Shown: positions 1-10,222, counted from the stretch's first letter. The stretch is 64,000 nucleotides of DNA from Pseudomonas corrugata (GCF_001269905.1 NZ_LHVK01000009.1:248001-312000), one strand, 5' to 3'. Notes: a model not told the origin generated them from the sequence alone. Program-made: numbers and translations.

Positions 1-1
1 G

Positions 2-604
2 GGCAAGGAGTACTGGCTCGGTCCGGGCATGCGCATCTGCCTGGCAATCAAGGCACCGGCGGCCGGAGAAGAGTTGTCGCTGCGCAACGGCCCGGTGCGC
101 CTGGGCACCCTGCGTTCGGTACCCAACAACGATGCGCCGACCCAATGGCCACCCGCGTTGCCGGCCAACCCGGTGGCCGAGCCGGACCTGGCCAATGCCG
201 AGAAACTCAACTTCAATTTCGAGTGGGTCGGTTCGGTGTCGGTCAATGTCGACAACGGCAAGCCACCCAGCCTGTGGCAGATCAACGGCAAGGCCTGGGA
301 CATCACCGACAAGACTTGCGCCGACCGGCCGATTGCCACGCTGAAAAAGGGCAAGAGCTACATTTTCGAATTGAAGAACATGACCCAATACCAGCATCCG
401 ATCCACTTGCACGGCATGAGCTTCAAGGTGATCGCGTCCAACCGCCACAAGGTCATTCCGTATTTCACCGACACCTACCTGCTGGGCAAGAACGAGCGGG
501 CACAGGTCGCGCTGGTGGCGGATAACCCGGGTGTGTGGATGTTCCATTGCCATGTGATCGACCACATGGAAACCGGCCTGATGGCCGCCATCGAGGTCGC
601 GTGA
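2..604 (+). CDS. Multicopper oxidase, C-terminal part (5' end outside window)
   Basis: The reading frame is open from the window edge, so the start lies upstream. The last ~200 residues form a cupredoxin domain. It carries the C-terminal copper signature: HPIHLHG near residue 132 of the visible part, then HCHVIDHMETGLM just before the end. The HCH Cys-His pair and the distal His/Met are ligands of the type 1 and trinuclear copper sites. The family oxidises Cu(I), Mn(II), phenols or metal chelates in the periplasm. The substrate cannot be told from this fragment. Its stop codon overlaps the tadA start (ATGA), so the two genes are probably co-transcribed and translationally coupled. Confidence 0.9.
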   Translation, partial: GKEYWLGPGMRICLAIKAPAAGEELSLRNGPVRLGTLRSVPNNDAPTQWPPALPANPVAEPDLANAEKLNFNFEWVGSVSVNVDNGKPPSLWQINGKAWDITDKTCADRPIATLKKGKSYIFELKNMTQYQHPIHLHGMSFKVIASNRHKVIPYFTDTYLLGKNERAQVALVADNPGVWMFHCHVIDHMETGLMAAIEVA

Positions 605-1101
605 TGCGCCAGATTCGTCCTGCCCGGATCATCGACCGCAGTCGCGACCAGGACTTCATGCGCGAAGCCCTGGCGCTGGCCGCGCAAGGGGCGGCCCTGG
701 GCGAGGTGCCGGTGGGCGCGGTGCTGGTGCAGGACGGCGAGATCATCGGGCGCGGCTTCAATTGCCCGATCAGCGGCCACGATCCCAGCGCCCACGCGGA
801 GATGGTCGCCATCCGCGCCGCCGCCCAGGCCGTGAGTAATTATCGCCTGCCTGGCAGCACCCTCTATGTGACGCTCGAACCGTGCAGCATGTGCGCCGGT
901 CTGATCGTCCACTCCCGCATCGCCCGGGTCGTCTACGGTGCGTTGGAACCCAAGGCCGGCATCGTGCAGAGCCAGGGGCAGTTTTTCAGCCAAGCGTTCC
1001 TGAACCACCGTGTGATGTTCGAGGGCGGGGTATTGGCGGAGGAATGCAGCACGGTGTTGAGCGAGTTCTTCAAGGCGCGCAGGGCCAAGTCCCAGGATTG
1101 A
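604..1101 (+). CDS. tadA: tRNA-specific adenosine deaminase TadA
   Basis: TadA deaminates adenosine 34 to inosine in the anticodon of tRNA-Arg(ACG), using zinc. The 165-residue product has the deaminase zinc site: His64 and catalytic Glu66 (HAE) plus Cys94 and Cys97 (PCSMC). The length is normal for the family. I chose the ATG at 604, which overlaps the upstream stop codon, over an in-frame ATG at 535 that would lie inside the oxidase gene. Cytosolic and expected to be essential. Confidence 0.95.
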   Translation: MRQIRPARIIDRSRDQDFMREALALAAQGAALGEVPVGAVLVQDGEIIGRGFNCPISGHDPSAHAEMVAIRAAAQAVSNYRLPGSTLYVTLEPCSMCAGLIVHSRIARVVYGALEPKAGIVQSQGQFFSQAFLNHRVMFEGGVLAEECSTVLSEFFKARRAKSQD

Positions 1102-1116
1102 ACACCCCCCCGCCTT

Positions 1117-1206
1117 TGTGGGAGCGAGCCTGCTCGCGATAGCGGAGTGTCAGTCAACAACACTTTTGACTGATTTACCGCTATCGCAAGCAGGCTCGCT
1201 CCCACA
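1117..1206. repeat. REPIN (paired REP palindrome, GTGGGAGCGAGC family)
   Basis: Two inverted arms, TGTGGGAGCGAGCCTGCTCGCGATAGC-like and its reverse complement, enclose about 35 bases. It lies between the convergent tadA and cmoB genes. This is the commonest REP family of fluorescent pseudomonads. Confidence 0.9.
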
Positions 1207-1229
1207 GGGATGGGGGTTGTTTGATCTAT

Positions 1230-2186
1230 CTATTTACGCGCCACAATCACCGCCCGCATCGGCGCCGGCAAGCCCTCGATGGTCTTGCTGTGGTCGTCGG
1301 GGTCGAGAAAATCGCTCAGCGACTGATATTTCATCCATTCCGTGCTGCGTTGTTCTTCCACGGTGGTGAGGCTCACGTCCACGCAGCGCACATCGCTGAA
1401 ACCAGCGCGGCGCAGCCAGCGTTCCAGGGCCGGCACCGAAGGCAGGAACCAGACGTTGCGCATCTGCGCGTAGCGGTCCTCGGGCACCAGCACCTGGTGC
1501 TCGTCGCCCTCGATCACCAACGTTTCCAGCACCAGCTCACCACCCTTGACCAGACAGTCCTTGAGGGCCAGCAAGTGCTCGATTGGGGAGCGGCGGTGGT
1601 AGAACACGCCCATGGAAAAAACTGTGTCAAAGCCCTCCAGGTCTGGCGGCAGGTCTTCGAACGGGAAGGGCAGGTGCCAGGCATTGGGCTGCGACAGATA
1701 GCGCTGCACTGCCTGGAACTGGCAGAAGAACAGCCAGTTGGGGTCGACGCCGATCACCGTGTCGGCCCCGGCGCCGAGCATCCGCCACATGTAGTAACCG
1801 TTGCCGCAGCCTACATCGAGGATGCGCTTGCCCTTGAGATCCAGGTGCGGCGCCACACGCGACCACTTCCAGTCCGAGCGCCATTCGGTGTCCACGTGCA
1901 CGCCGAACAAGTCGAACGGCCCTTTGCGCCACGGCGACAGGCCCATCAGTGCGGTGCGCATCCGGGCGCGGGTTTCGTCGCTGCAATCGGTGTCGAGGGT
2001 CAGCCCGTTCAACAGGTCGATTTTGCTCGGTTGCAGCAGCGGCAAGGCGTCGAGGGCGCTCTGCCAGCGTTCCAGGTCGCCATGGCCCTTTTCCATTTTG
2101 GTGTCGAGTTGCGCCTGCAGCGTCGCGGCCCAATCGGCCAGGGGCGTGCCGGCCAGGCGGCGGGCGAGGGGGGACAGATCAATCAT
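1230..2186 (-). CDS. cmoB: tRNA U34 carboxymethyltransferase CmoB
   Basis: CmoB transfers the carboxymethyl group of carboxy-S-adenosylmethionine to 5-hydroxyuridine-34, forming cmo5U. This modification lets one tRNA read several codons ending in different bases. The 318-residue protein is full length. It has the class I methyltransferase motif [15 protein letters not shown] near residue 122, followed by [18 protein letters not shown], the acidic strand and cofactor loop. Its ATG overlaps the cmoA stop by four bases (ATGA), so cmoA-cmoB is a coupled two-gene operon, and CmoA makes its cofactor. Confidence 0.95.
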   Translation of the reverse strand: MIDLSPLARRLAGTPLADWAATLQAQLDTKMEKGHGDLERWQSALDALPLLQPSKIDLLNGLTLDTDCSDETRARMRTALMGLSPWRKGPFDLFGVHVDTEWRSDWKWSRVAPHLDLKGKRILDVGCGNGYYMWRMLGAGADTVIGVDPNWLFFCQFQAVQRYLSQPNAWHLPFPFEDLPPDLEGFDTVFSMGVFYHRRSPIEHLLALKDCLVKGGELVLETLVIEGDEHQVLVPEDRYAQMRNVWFLPSVPALERWLRRAGFSDVRCVDVSLTTVEEQRSTEWMKYQSLSDFLDPDDHSKTIEGLPAPMRAVIVARK

Positions 2187-2926
2187 GGCAAGGCAATCAA
2201 CGAGGCGAAGTTAAGACACTGGAACCACGGCACGACTTTCGAGAATCCGGCCGCCAACAGGCGTTCGCGGTGTTCTTCGAGGCTGTCGGGCTTCATGACG
2301 TTTTCGATGGCGCTGCGTTTCTGGGCAATCTCCAGTTCGCTGTAGCCGTTGGCGCGTTTGAACGCCACGTGCAGGTCAGTGAGCAGCGCGTGTTCCTGCG
2401 CATCGTTGAAGCGCAGCTTTTCTGACAGGATCAGGGCGCCGCCGGGCAGCAGGGATTGGCGAATGCGGCTCAACAAGGCCGTGCGCTGATCCGGTGCGAT
2501 GAACTGCAGGGTGAAGTTCAGCGCCACTACCGAGGCCGGCTGGAATTCCAGGGCCAGGATGTCGCCCTCGATCACCTCCACCGGCAGCAACTCCTGGAAC
2601 ATCGAGTCCTGGCCGTTGAGGTATTCGCGACAGCGCTCGACCATGGCCGCTGAGTTATCCACAGCGATCACCCGGCAACCGTCGGTACGCACATGGCGGC
2701 GCAGCGCCTGGGTCACCGCGCCGAGGGAGGAGCCCAGGTCATAGAGCACGCTGCCCGGCTGGGCGAATTGCGCGGCGAGCACGCCGAGGTTTTCGACAAT
2801 GGTCGGGTAGCCCGGCACCGAGCGCTTGATCATGTCCGGGAATACCCGCACTACGTCCTCGTTGAAGGCGAAGTCAGGCACTTGGGCCAGGGGTTGGGCG
2901 AATAGGCGATCAGGGTCGTTGCTCAC
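2183..2926 (-). CDS. cmoA: Carboxy-SAM synthase CmoA
   Basis: CmoA converts S-adenosylmethionine and prephenate to carboxy-SAM, the donor used by CmoB. I chose the GTG at 2926 (VSNDPDRLF...). It gives 247 residues, the usual CmoA length; the longer open frame to 3073 adds an unlikely N-terminus. The methyltransferase-like fold is seen in [19 protein letters not shown] and the downstream [14 protein letters not shown]. First gene of the cmoAB operon. Confidence 0.95.
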   Translation of the reverse strand: MSNDPDRLFAQPLAQVPDFAFNEDVVRVFPDMIKRSVPGYPTIVENLGVLAAQFAQPGSVLYDLGSSLGAVTQALRRHVRTDGCRVIAVDNSAAMVERCREYLNGQDSMFQELLPVEVIEGDILALEFQPASVVALNFTLQFIAPDQRTALLSRIRQSLLPGGALILSEKLRFNDAQEHALLTDLHVAFKRANGYSELEIAQKRSAIENVMKPDSLEEHRERLLAAGFSKVVPWFQCLNFASLIALP

Positions 2927-3235
2927 GGCGGTTCCGGCGACAGGGTGAAAAGGCGGGCATTTTAGCCAATTAATGCGCCAAAGCGTGATCTTTGATTGAC
3001 GCCCGGCCCCGCCCTCATGCTCGTCGGCTCCACGGGTGCTTGCGACAGTCCGATCGAGATGAACAGCACGCAACTTCCAGGCACATTTTGTTTAGCGGTG
3101 TTTTCGATTCGTTTCTTGCTGAATAAAGATGCGTTGATATAAAAAGCGCAACTTCAAAGGCGCCTGCTGGTGTGGATATACCCATGCACTGTAAGGAACT
3201 GTTGAATTTACGCCAATCCATCAGGGAAGTTATAA
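2927..3235. other. Intergenic region upstream of the omptin gene
   Basis: About 309 bases separate the divergent cmoA and omptin genes. The half next to the omptin is visibly richer in A and T than the flanking core genes. TGTTTA (3089-3094) and TGTTTT (3099-3104) form an imperfect direct repeat with a 10-base period, and an AT-rich GAATAAAGAT follows at 3121. I see no gene here. Confidence 0.5.
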
Positions 3236-4195
3236 ATGTTTGTGCAAGGGATAAAAGCTGCTGGGCAAATACGATTTTTTATATTTGCAACAATCGCGAC
3301 GGTTGCATTTCCGGTCGCTGCGGACAGCGCGGAGCACTTGTACACAGACGAGAAAGTTGCTCTCGCTATCAATGCAGGCGTTCTGAGTGGTCAGACCCAC
3401 GAGCGGGTCTACGCGCCCGAGGAGGGCGGGAGGAGGATCAGCCAGCTCGACTGGAAGTACAACAATGCTGCGGTCATCAAAGGCTCTCTCGATTGGAACG
3501 TGCTGCCTTGGATGTCACTAGGGGCGTCGGGCTGGACGACCATCACCAGCACAGACGGTTATATGAATGACGATGACTGGGTCGATGCCTCCCAGAGCCA
3601 ATGGACAGACCGTAGCGTTCACCCCGACACGACCCTGAGGTATGCCAACGAATTCGATCTCAATCTCAAGGGGTGGCTATTGAACGAACCTGCTTATCGC
3701 CTGGGCCTGATGGCTGGGTACCAGGAACGCCGCTTCAGCTTTACCTCCAAGGGGGGATCCTTTAGTTACAACAGAGGTGCATACACTGGCGAGTTCCCAG
3801 CGGACGTAACGATTATTGGCTACAAACAGCACTTTAAAACCCCGTATGTTGGATTGGTCGGCAGCTATCGATACAAGCGTTTCGATATGGAGGGGGTGTT
3901 CAAGTACAGTCGCTGGGCTTCTGCCACTGACATTGATGAGCACTACCTGGCCGATAAGACGTTTGTCGGCAAAACAAAGCATCAACAGTATTATTCGTTG
4001 GGAGGAAAGTTGGGCTATGACATGACCGCCAACACGAATATTTTCGTGGAGAGCACGTGGAGTCGCACACGGAATAAAAAAGGCAGCCTTACCGTCAAGA
4101 ATCGTTCCGATAACTACCGCGATAGCTACACCGACTCCGCAGGCATCGAAAGCTCCAGCGTCATGACGACCATCGGGCTGAAATACGTTTTTTGA
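3236..4195 (+). CDS. Omptin-family outer-membrane aspartyl protease
   Basis: Omptins (OmpT, Pla, PgtE) are ten-stranded outer-membrane barrels that cut peptides between basic residues and need rough LPS. The 319-residue product has a signal peptide ending near PVAADS (residues 26-31). It carries both catalytic pairs: Asp112/Asp114 in NDDDW (OmpT Asp83/Asp85) and Asp234/His236 in DIDEHY (OmpT Asp210/His212). It also matches the family blocks HPDTTLRYANEFDLNLKGWL, LGLMAGYQE and the terminal aromatic KYVF. It is full length. The start has AGGGA eight bases upstream. The gene is less GC-rich and has more A/T-ending codons than its neighbours, which suggests acquisition by transfer. Likely roles are cleavage of cationic peptides or host proteins; the substrate is unknown. 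Confidence 0.93.
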   Translation: MFVQGIKAAGQIRFFIFATIATVAFPVAADSAEHLYTDEKVALAINAGVLSGQTHERVYAPEEGGRRISQLDWKYNNAAVIKGSLDWNVLPWMSLGASGWTTITSTDGYMNDDDWVDASQSQWTDRSVHPDTTLRYANEFDLNLKGWLLNEPAYRLGLMAGYQERRFSFTSKGGSFSYNRGAYTGEFPADVTIIGYKQHFKTPYVGLVGSYRYKRFDMEGVFKYSRWASATDIDEHYLADKTFVGKTKHQQYYSLGGKLGYDMTANTNIFVESTWSRTRNKKGSLTVKNRSDNYRDSYTDSAGIESSSVMTTIGLKYVF

Positions 4196-4221
4196 ACAAG
4201 ACGCGGCGCCGCATCGTGAAG

Positions 4222-4253
4222 CCGGCCGCCCCCATCAGCGCGAGGGCGGCCGG
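4222..4253. terminator. GC-rich hairpin between convergent genes
   Basis: A perfect 10-base stem (CCGGCCGCCC with GGGCGGCCGG) surrounds a 12-base loop. It lies between the convergent omptin and chagasin-type genes. Neither strand has a U-tract, so intrinsic termination is uncertain. Confidence 0.4.
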
Positions 4254-4260
4254 GCCATTC

Positions 4261-4653
4261 TCACTTCACCGCAATGGCACAGTCGAAGGTTTCCACGGGC
4301 GGTACTTCGGGGGCCCAGGGCTGTTGATAAGTCAGGCGCAACCGGCCGGTGCCGGTGGCGAATGCCTGGAAGCGCCAGGTCGACACGCCAGCGGCACCGA
4401 CGATGCCGGCGTCTTCCGGATTGCGGTAGACCTCGGGGCCCAGCGCTTTCAACACGCCGCCCGCCGAGTCCTGGATGGCCCAGCGGTACCCGGTGGTGGG
4501 GTTGCTGGGCAAGCTGAGGATCATGTTCTGCCCGTTGTTGAGCCGCACCGGGCATTCGCTGAGTTTTTCCACGGTCACGTTGTTTTTCGGTTGCGTGGCG
4601 CAAGCGCTCAGCAGGGCAAGGCTGACGGGGACAAGCAGGCGGGTGAGGGACAT
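4261..4653 (-). CDS. Chagasin-type (I42) protease inhibitor lipoprotein
   Basis: The 130-residue product starts with a lipoprotein signal (LLSAC, lipidated Cys18). It continues as a chagasin-family domain. The inhibitory loop NPTTGYRW is at 51-58, a Gly-rich loop before STWRFQA follows, and the third loop is YQQPW. In known members these three loops plug the active cleft of papain-like cysteine proteases. I chose the ATG at 4653 because it begins the signal peptide and has GGAG at the right distance; the open frame to 4752 lacks a sensible N-terminus. Likely an envelope-anchored inhibitor. Target unknown. Confidence 0.85.
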   Translation of the reverse strand: MSLTRLLVPVSLALLSACATQPKNNVTVEKLSECPVRLNNGQNMILSLPSNPTTGYRWAIQDSAGGVLKALGPEVYRNPEDAGIVGAAGVSTWRFQAFATGTGRLRLTYQQPWAPEVPPVETFDCAIAVK

Positions 4654-4740
4654 GGGGACTCCGGCATTCACGACGAATGGGGAGCATAACCGAGATGCTA
4701 CGGGGTGTGTCAGGTGGGCATGGGTTGTTGCTGGTGACAT

Positions 4741-4836
4741 CATCGCGGGCAAGCCTTACTCCCACAGAACAGGGTGTGGATCACAATTTCTGTGAACAAC
4801 ACCCACCCCCTGTGGGAGCAAGGCTCGCCCGCGATG
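4741..4836. repeat. REPIN, outward-facing arms
   Basis: CATCGCGGGCAAGCCTTACTCCCACA and its imperfect inverse TGTGGGAGCAAGGCTCGCCCGCGATG flank about 45 bases. The arms are arranged opposite to the element at 1117. It lies just downstream of the Lon-type protease gene. Confidence 0.8.
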
Positions 4837-4862
4837 GGGCCAGGGCAGGCGCTACATAACCT

Positions 4863-7277
4863 TCAGAACAACACCTTCGCCACATCCGCAAAGCGCTTGG
4901 CAAAGTGCACTGTGATGCCTTCCTTCAGATACTCCGGCAGCTCTTCGAAGTTGCCCCGGTTGGCTTCCGGCAGGATCAGTTCGAGGATTTTCTGCCGGCG
5001 CGCCGCAATGACCTTCTCACGGACCCCGCCAATCGGTAGCACGTACCCGGTAAGGGTCAGTTCTCCGGTCATGGCGACGCCTTTTTTCGGTGGCTGGTTG
5101 CGGGCCAGGGACAGCAGGGCGCTGGCCATGGTCACCCCGGCGCTCGGGCCGTCCTTGGGCGTGGCGCCTTCCGGCACGTGCAGGTGGACAAAGGCCTCGT
5201 CGAAGAACTTCGGATCGCCACCGAACTGCTTCAGGTGCGAACTGACATAGCTGTGGGCGATTTCCGCCGACTCCTTCATCACGTCACCCAGTTGCCCGGT
5301 GAGCTTGAAACCGCGATTGTGGGTGTGGATGCGCGTCGCTTCGATCGGCAGGGTGGCTCCGCCCATACTGGTCCAGGCCAGGCCGGTAATCACGCCGACC
5401 CCGGACAGCACCTGCTCGTTGCGGAACACCGGTTTGCCCAGGGAAGCCTCAAGGTCTTTAGGCCCAAGCTTGATCACCGCCTTTGGATCGTCGATCAGCT
5501 TCATCACCGCCTTGCGCACCAGTTTGCCCAGTTGCTTCTCCAGCTGCCGTACCCCGGCTTCGCGGGCGTAGCCGTCGATCAACGCCTTCAAGGCGCTGTC
5601 ACTGATGCTCAGGCTGCCCTTGGACACCCCGGCCTTGGCCAGTTGCTTGGGCCACAGGTGGCGCTTGGCGATGGCGATCTTTTCTTCGGTGATGTAGCCC
5701 GACAGGCGAATCACTTCCATCCGGTCCAGCAGCGGGCCGGGGATCGAGTCCAGGGTGTTGGCGGTGCACACGAAGAGCACTTTGGACAGGTCCAGGCGCA
5801 TGTCCAGGTAGTGATCGAGAAACTCGACGTTCTGCTCCGGGTCGAGGGTTTCCAGCAAGGCCGAGGCCGGATCGCCCTGGTAGCTCTGACCCATCTTGTC
5901 GATCTCGTCGAGCATGATCACCGGGTTCATTACTTCGACATCTTTGAGCGCCTGTACCAGTTTGCCCGGCTGGGCACCGATGTAGGTGCGCCGGTGCCCC
6001 TTGATCTCGGCTTCGTCGCGCATGCCGCCGACGCTGAAACGGTAGAACGGCCGGCCGAGGGATTCGGCAATGGACTTGCCCACGCTGGTCTTGCCCACGC
6101 CCGGCGGGCCCACGAGCAGCACGATGGAGCCGCTGATCTCGCCTTTATAGGCACCCACGGCGAGGAATTCGAGGATGCGGTCCTTGATGTCGTCCAGGCC
6201 GGCGTGGTGCTGGTCGAGCACCTTGCGCGCGTGCTTGAGGTCGAGTTTGTCCTGGCCGTACACGCCCCATGGCACCGAGGTGGCCCAATCCAGATAATTA
6301 CGGGTGACGGCATATTCCGGCGAACCGGTTTCCAGGATGGAGAGCTTGTTCATTTCCTCTTCGATACGCTTCTGGGCCTGGGCCGGCAACACCTTGCCCT
6401 CCAGTCGCTGCTCGAACTGTTCGAGGTCGGCGCTGCGATCATCCTTGGTCAACCCCAGCTCCTGCTGAATGACCTTGAGCTGTTCCTTGAGGAAGAACTG
6501 GCGCTGATGTTCGCCGATCTTGCTGTTGACCTCCGCCGAGATCTCTTTCTGCAGCCGCGCGACTTCCACTTCCTTGCGCAGCATCGGCAGCACTTTCTCC
6601 ATGCGCTTGAGCATCGGCACGCAATCGAGCACTTCCTGCAGCTCACTGCCGGTGGCGGAGGTGAGTGCGGCGGCAAAATCCGTCAGTGGCGACGGATCGT
6701 TGGGGCTGAAGCGGTTGAGGTAGTTCTTCAGCTCTTCACTGTACAGCGGGTTGAGCGGCAGCAGTTCCTTGATCGCATTGATCAGTGCCATGCCATAGGC
6801 CTTGACCTCGTCGGTCGGCTCGCTCGGCTGGTGCGGGTATTCGACTTCCACCAGGTACGGTGGCCGATGGTGCTTGAGCCAGGTGCGGATGCGCACGCGG
6901 GTCAGACCTTGGGCAACAAACTGCAATTTACCCGCCTCGCGACTGGCGTGGTGCACCTTGACCAGTGTGCCGTACAGCGGAAGCGCCGACGTATCAAAAT
7001 GGCGCGGGTCTTCCTGGGGCGTATCCATGAAGAACAGTGCCAGGGAATGATGTTCGGACTTGGCCACCAGTTCCAGGGTTTCGGCCCAGGGTTCTTCATT
7101 GACGATAACCGGCAGCACCTGGGCCGGGAAGAACGGGCGATTGTGGATGGGGATGATATAGACCTTGTCCGGCAGGTTCTGGCCGGGCAGGGCCAAGCCG
7201 GTGCCGGAGGCGGTGTGCTCGATATGTTCGGGGTCAGCGTATTCGTTCGTGGCTTCTGTAGAGTGCTGGTCGCTCAT
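4863..7277 (-). CDS. Lon-type ATP-dependent protease (AsrA-like paralogue)
   Basis: An 804-residue Lon with, in order, an N-terminal substrate-binding domain, a coiled-coil linker, an AAA+ module and a serine protease domain. The AAA+ module has Walker A GPPGVGKTS near residue 390 and Walker B VIMLDEID near 455. The protease domain has catalytic Ser near 710 in DGPSAG and Lys in REKVIAARR. It degrades misfolded and regulatory proteins. The long acidic N-terminal extension before PIHNRPFFPAQVLPV differs from housekeeping Pseudomonas Lon. It resembles the second, stress-induced Lon called AsrA in P. aeruginosa; that assignment is from memory of the family. I chose the ATG at 7277 with AGGTG upstream over a TTG at 7292. 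Monocistronic. Confidence 0.9.
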   Translation of the reverse strand: MSDQHSTEATNEYADPEHIEHTASGTGLALPGQNLPDKVYIIPIHNRPFFPAQVLPVIVNEEPWAETLELVAKSEHHSLALFFMDTPQEDPRHFDTSALPLYGTLVKVHHASREAGKLQFVAQGLTRVRIRTWLKHHRPPYLVEVEYPHQPSEPTDEVKAYGMALINAIKELLPLNPLYSEELKNYLNRFSPNDPSPLTDFAAALTSATGSELQEVLDCVPMLKRMEKVLPMLRKEVEVARLQKEISAEVNSKIGEHQRQFFLKEQLKVIQQELGLTKDDRSADLEQFEQRLEGKVLPAQAQKRIEEEMNKLSILETGSPEYAVTRNYLDWATSVPWGVYGQDKLDLKHARKVLDQHHAGLDDIKDRILEFLAVGAYKGEISGSIVLLVGPPGVGKTSVGKSIAESLGRPFYRFSVGGMRDEAEIKGHRRTYIGAQPGKLVQALKDVEVMNPVIMLDEIDKMGQSYQGDPASALLETLDPEQNVEFLDHYLDMRLDLSKVLFVCTANTLDSIPGPLLDRMEVIRLSGYITEEKIAIAKRHLWPKQLAKAGVSKGSLSISDSALKALIDGYAREAGVRQLEKQLGKLVRKAVMKLIDDPKAVIKLGPKDLEASLGKPVFRNEQVLSGVGVITGLAWTSMGGATLPIEATRIHTHNRGFKLTGQLGDVMKESAEIAHSYVSSHLKQFGGDPKFFDEAFVHLHVPEGATPKDGPSAGVTMASALLSLARNQPPKKGVAMTGELTLTGYVLPIGGVREKVIAARRQKILELILPEANRGNFEELPEYLKEGITVHFAKRFADVAKVLF

Positions 7278-7445
7278 GGGGCACCTGCGCAATGGAGTAT
7301 GGAGCTTAGATGGGGCAGGTGGGGGGTGGTTTCAATGGTAGGCGATTGTTAGCGGCTATTTCATGGCGTGTTGTTCAGCGTCGTGACAGGTGCTGCGGCG
7401 AGGGCGCAAGCTCCCCCGCCACAGTGGATCGTATGTTCGTTGGCT

Positions 7446-8759
7446 TCAGGCAACCCGATTCAAATCGTTATGGCGGGTTTCCTTCAGGCACAGCACCGCG
7501 ATCACGCTGAGTACAGCGGCAGCCGATACGTAGCCGCCGACATAGCTCAAGCCGCCCATGGCCACCAGTTTCTGGGCAAAGAACGGGGCGGCCGAGGCGC
7601 CGACGATGCCGCCCAGGTTATAGGCGGCCGACGCGCCTGTATAACGTACGTGGGTTGGAAAGAGCTCCGGCAGCAAGGCACCCATGGGGGCGAAGGTCAC
7701 GCCCATCAGGAACAATTCGATGCACAGGAACAGCGCCACGCCTGAGCTCGAGCCTTGGGTCAGCAATGGCTCCATGAGAAAGCCCGAGGCAATTGCCAGT
7801 ACGCCACCGGTGACCAGCACCGGCTTGCGTCCGAAGCGGTCGCTGGCCCAGGCTGACAACGGTGTGGCGGCGGCCATGAACAGCACGGCAAAACACAACA
7901 GGGCAAGGAAGGTCTCGCGGCTGTAGCCGAGGGTGGCGACGCCGTAGCTCAGGGAGAACACCGTGGAGATGTAGAACAACGCATAACACACCACCATCGC
8001 CGCTGCGCCCAGCAATGTAGGCGCCCAATACTGGCTGAACAGCTCGACCAGCGGCACTTTCACTCGCTCCTGACGGGCCACGGCATTGGCGAAGACCGGG
8101 GTTTCATGGAGTTTGAGCCGCACGTAGAGGCCGATGATCACCAGCACGGCGCTGAGCAGGAACGGAATCCGCCACCCCCAGGAGCGGAACTGCTCGTCGT
8201 CCAGGCTCATCGCCAGGGTCAGGAACAGCCCATTGGCCGCCAGGAAGCCAATGGATGGGCCCAGTTGGGGGAACATGCCGAACCAGGCACGCTTGCCCTT
8301 GGGGGCGTTCTCGGTGGCGAGCAGCGCGGCGCCACCCCATTCACCGCCCAGCCCCAGCCCCTGACCGAAACGCAGCAGGCACAGCAGGAACGGTGCCCAG
8401 GCGCCAATGCTGGCATACCCGGGCAGTACGCCGATGAGGGTGGTGCAGATGCCCATCAGCAGCAGCGAGGCCACCAGCGTGGACTTGCGGCCGATCCGGT
8501 CGCCAAAATGGCCGAACAGCGCCGAACCCAGCGGACGGGCGAGAAAGGCAATGCCGAATGTCAGGAAGGACGACAGCATCTGTGCCGTGCCTGACGTCTG
8601 TGGAAAGAACACCGGCCCGATCACCAGGGCCGCAGCCGTGGCGTAGACGTAGAAGTCATAGAACTCGATGGCGGTACCGATGAAGCTCGCGGTTGCCACG
8701 CGGGTGGTGGAGTTCGTCGGCTGGGCAAGCGCGGCGTCGTTGCAGGTCGTGGAGGTCAT
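7446..8759 (-). CDS. MFS transporter, metabolite:H+ symporter (MHS) family
   Basis: A 437-residue, twelve-helix inner-membrane permease. MHS features include the N-terminal IGTAIEFYDFYVYATAAAL, the loop motif GHFGDRIGRKSTL, the FGQGLGLGGEWGGAALL block and a second ASDRFGRKP loop. Characterised members carry dicarboxylates, proline/betaine, shikimate or aromatic acids with protons. The substrate cannot be inferred. The ATG at 8759 has AGGGA seven bases upstream and is preferred over an ATG at 8780 whose GGAG sits too close. It stands alone, with about 170 bases to the Lon gene and a REPIN upstream. Confidence 0.88.
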   Translation of the reverse strand: MTSTTCNDAALAQPTNSTTRVATASFIGTAIEFYDFYVYATAAALVIGPVFFPQTSGTAQMLSSFLTFGIAFLARPLGSALFGHFGDRIGRKSTLVASLLLMGICTTLIGVLPGYASIGAWAPFLLCLLRFGQGLGLGGEWGGAALLATENAPKGKRAWFGMFPQLGPSIGFLAANGLFLTLAMSLDDEQFRSWGWRIPFLLSAVLVIIGLYVRLKLHETPVFANAVARQERVKVPLVELFSQYWAPTLLGAAAMVVCYALFYISTVFSLSYGVATLGYSRETFLALLCFAVLFMAAATPLSAWASDRFGRKPVLVTGGVLAIASGFLMEPLLTQGSSSGVALFLCIELFLMGVTFAPMGALLPELFPTHVRYTGASAAYNLGGIVGASAAPFFAQKLVAMGGLSYVGGYVSAAAVLSVIAVLCLKETRHNDLNRVA

Positions 8760-8863
8760 GCAGTTATCCCTGACAGTCATGTGCTCCGTTGGAGCGAATT
8801 ATTATGGTTGAAGACGACTATTTTGCTGCTCCGTGCTGGTGCAAGGGCACTATGGGATCGAAC

Positions 8864-8954
8864 TGTGGAAGCAAGGCTTGCCCGCGATGAACGATAACGC
8901 GGTTCTAACTGTTGCACTGCGGCGGGGCCTTCGCGGGCAAGCCTTGCTCCCACA
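8864..8954. repeat. REPIN (GTGGGAGCAAGGCTTGCCCGCGA subfamily)
   Basis: Inverted arms TGTGGAAGCAAGGCTTGCCCGCGATG and CGCGGGCAAGCCTTGCTCCCACA enclose about 40 bases. The left arm has one substitution (GGAAGC for GGGAGC). It lies between the MFS gene and the CorC-like gene. Confidence 0.85.
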
Positions 8955-8968
8955 GGGTGTTGCGTACG

Positions 8969-10210
<1,242 letters not shown>

Positions 10211-10222
10211 CAGCGCCGTCCG

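Noticed and set aside
1117..1206. REP arrays considered as CRISPR
   Set aside because: The repeats are inverted pairs scattered singly through the window, not regularly spaced direct repeats, and no cas genes are present.
5178..7352. 724-codon open frame on the plus strand opposite the Lon gene
   Set aside because: It is the antisense shadow of a high-GC gene, with His/Gln/Leu-rich composition and no domain; the minus-strand Lon is unambiguous.
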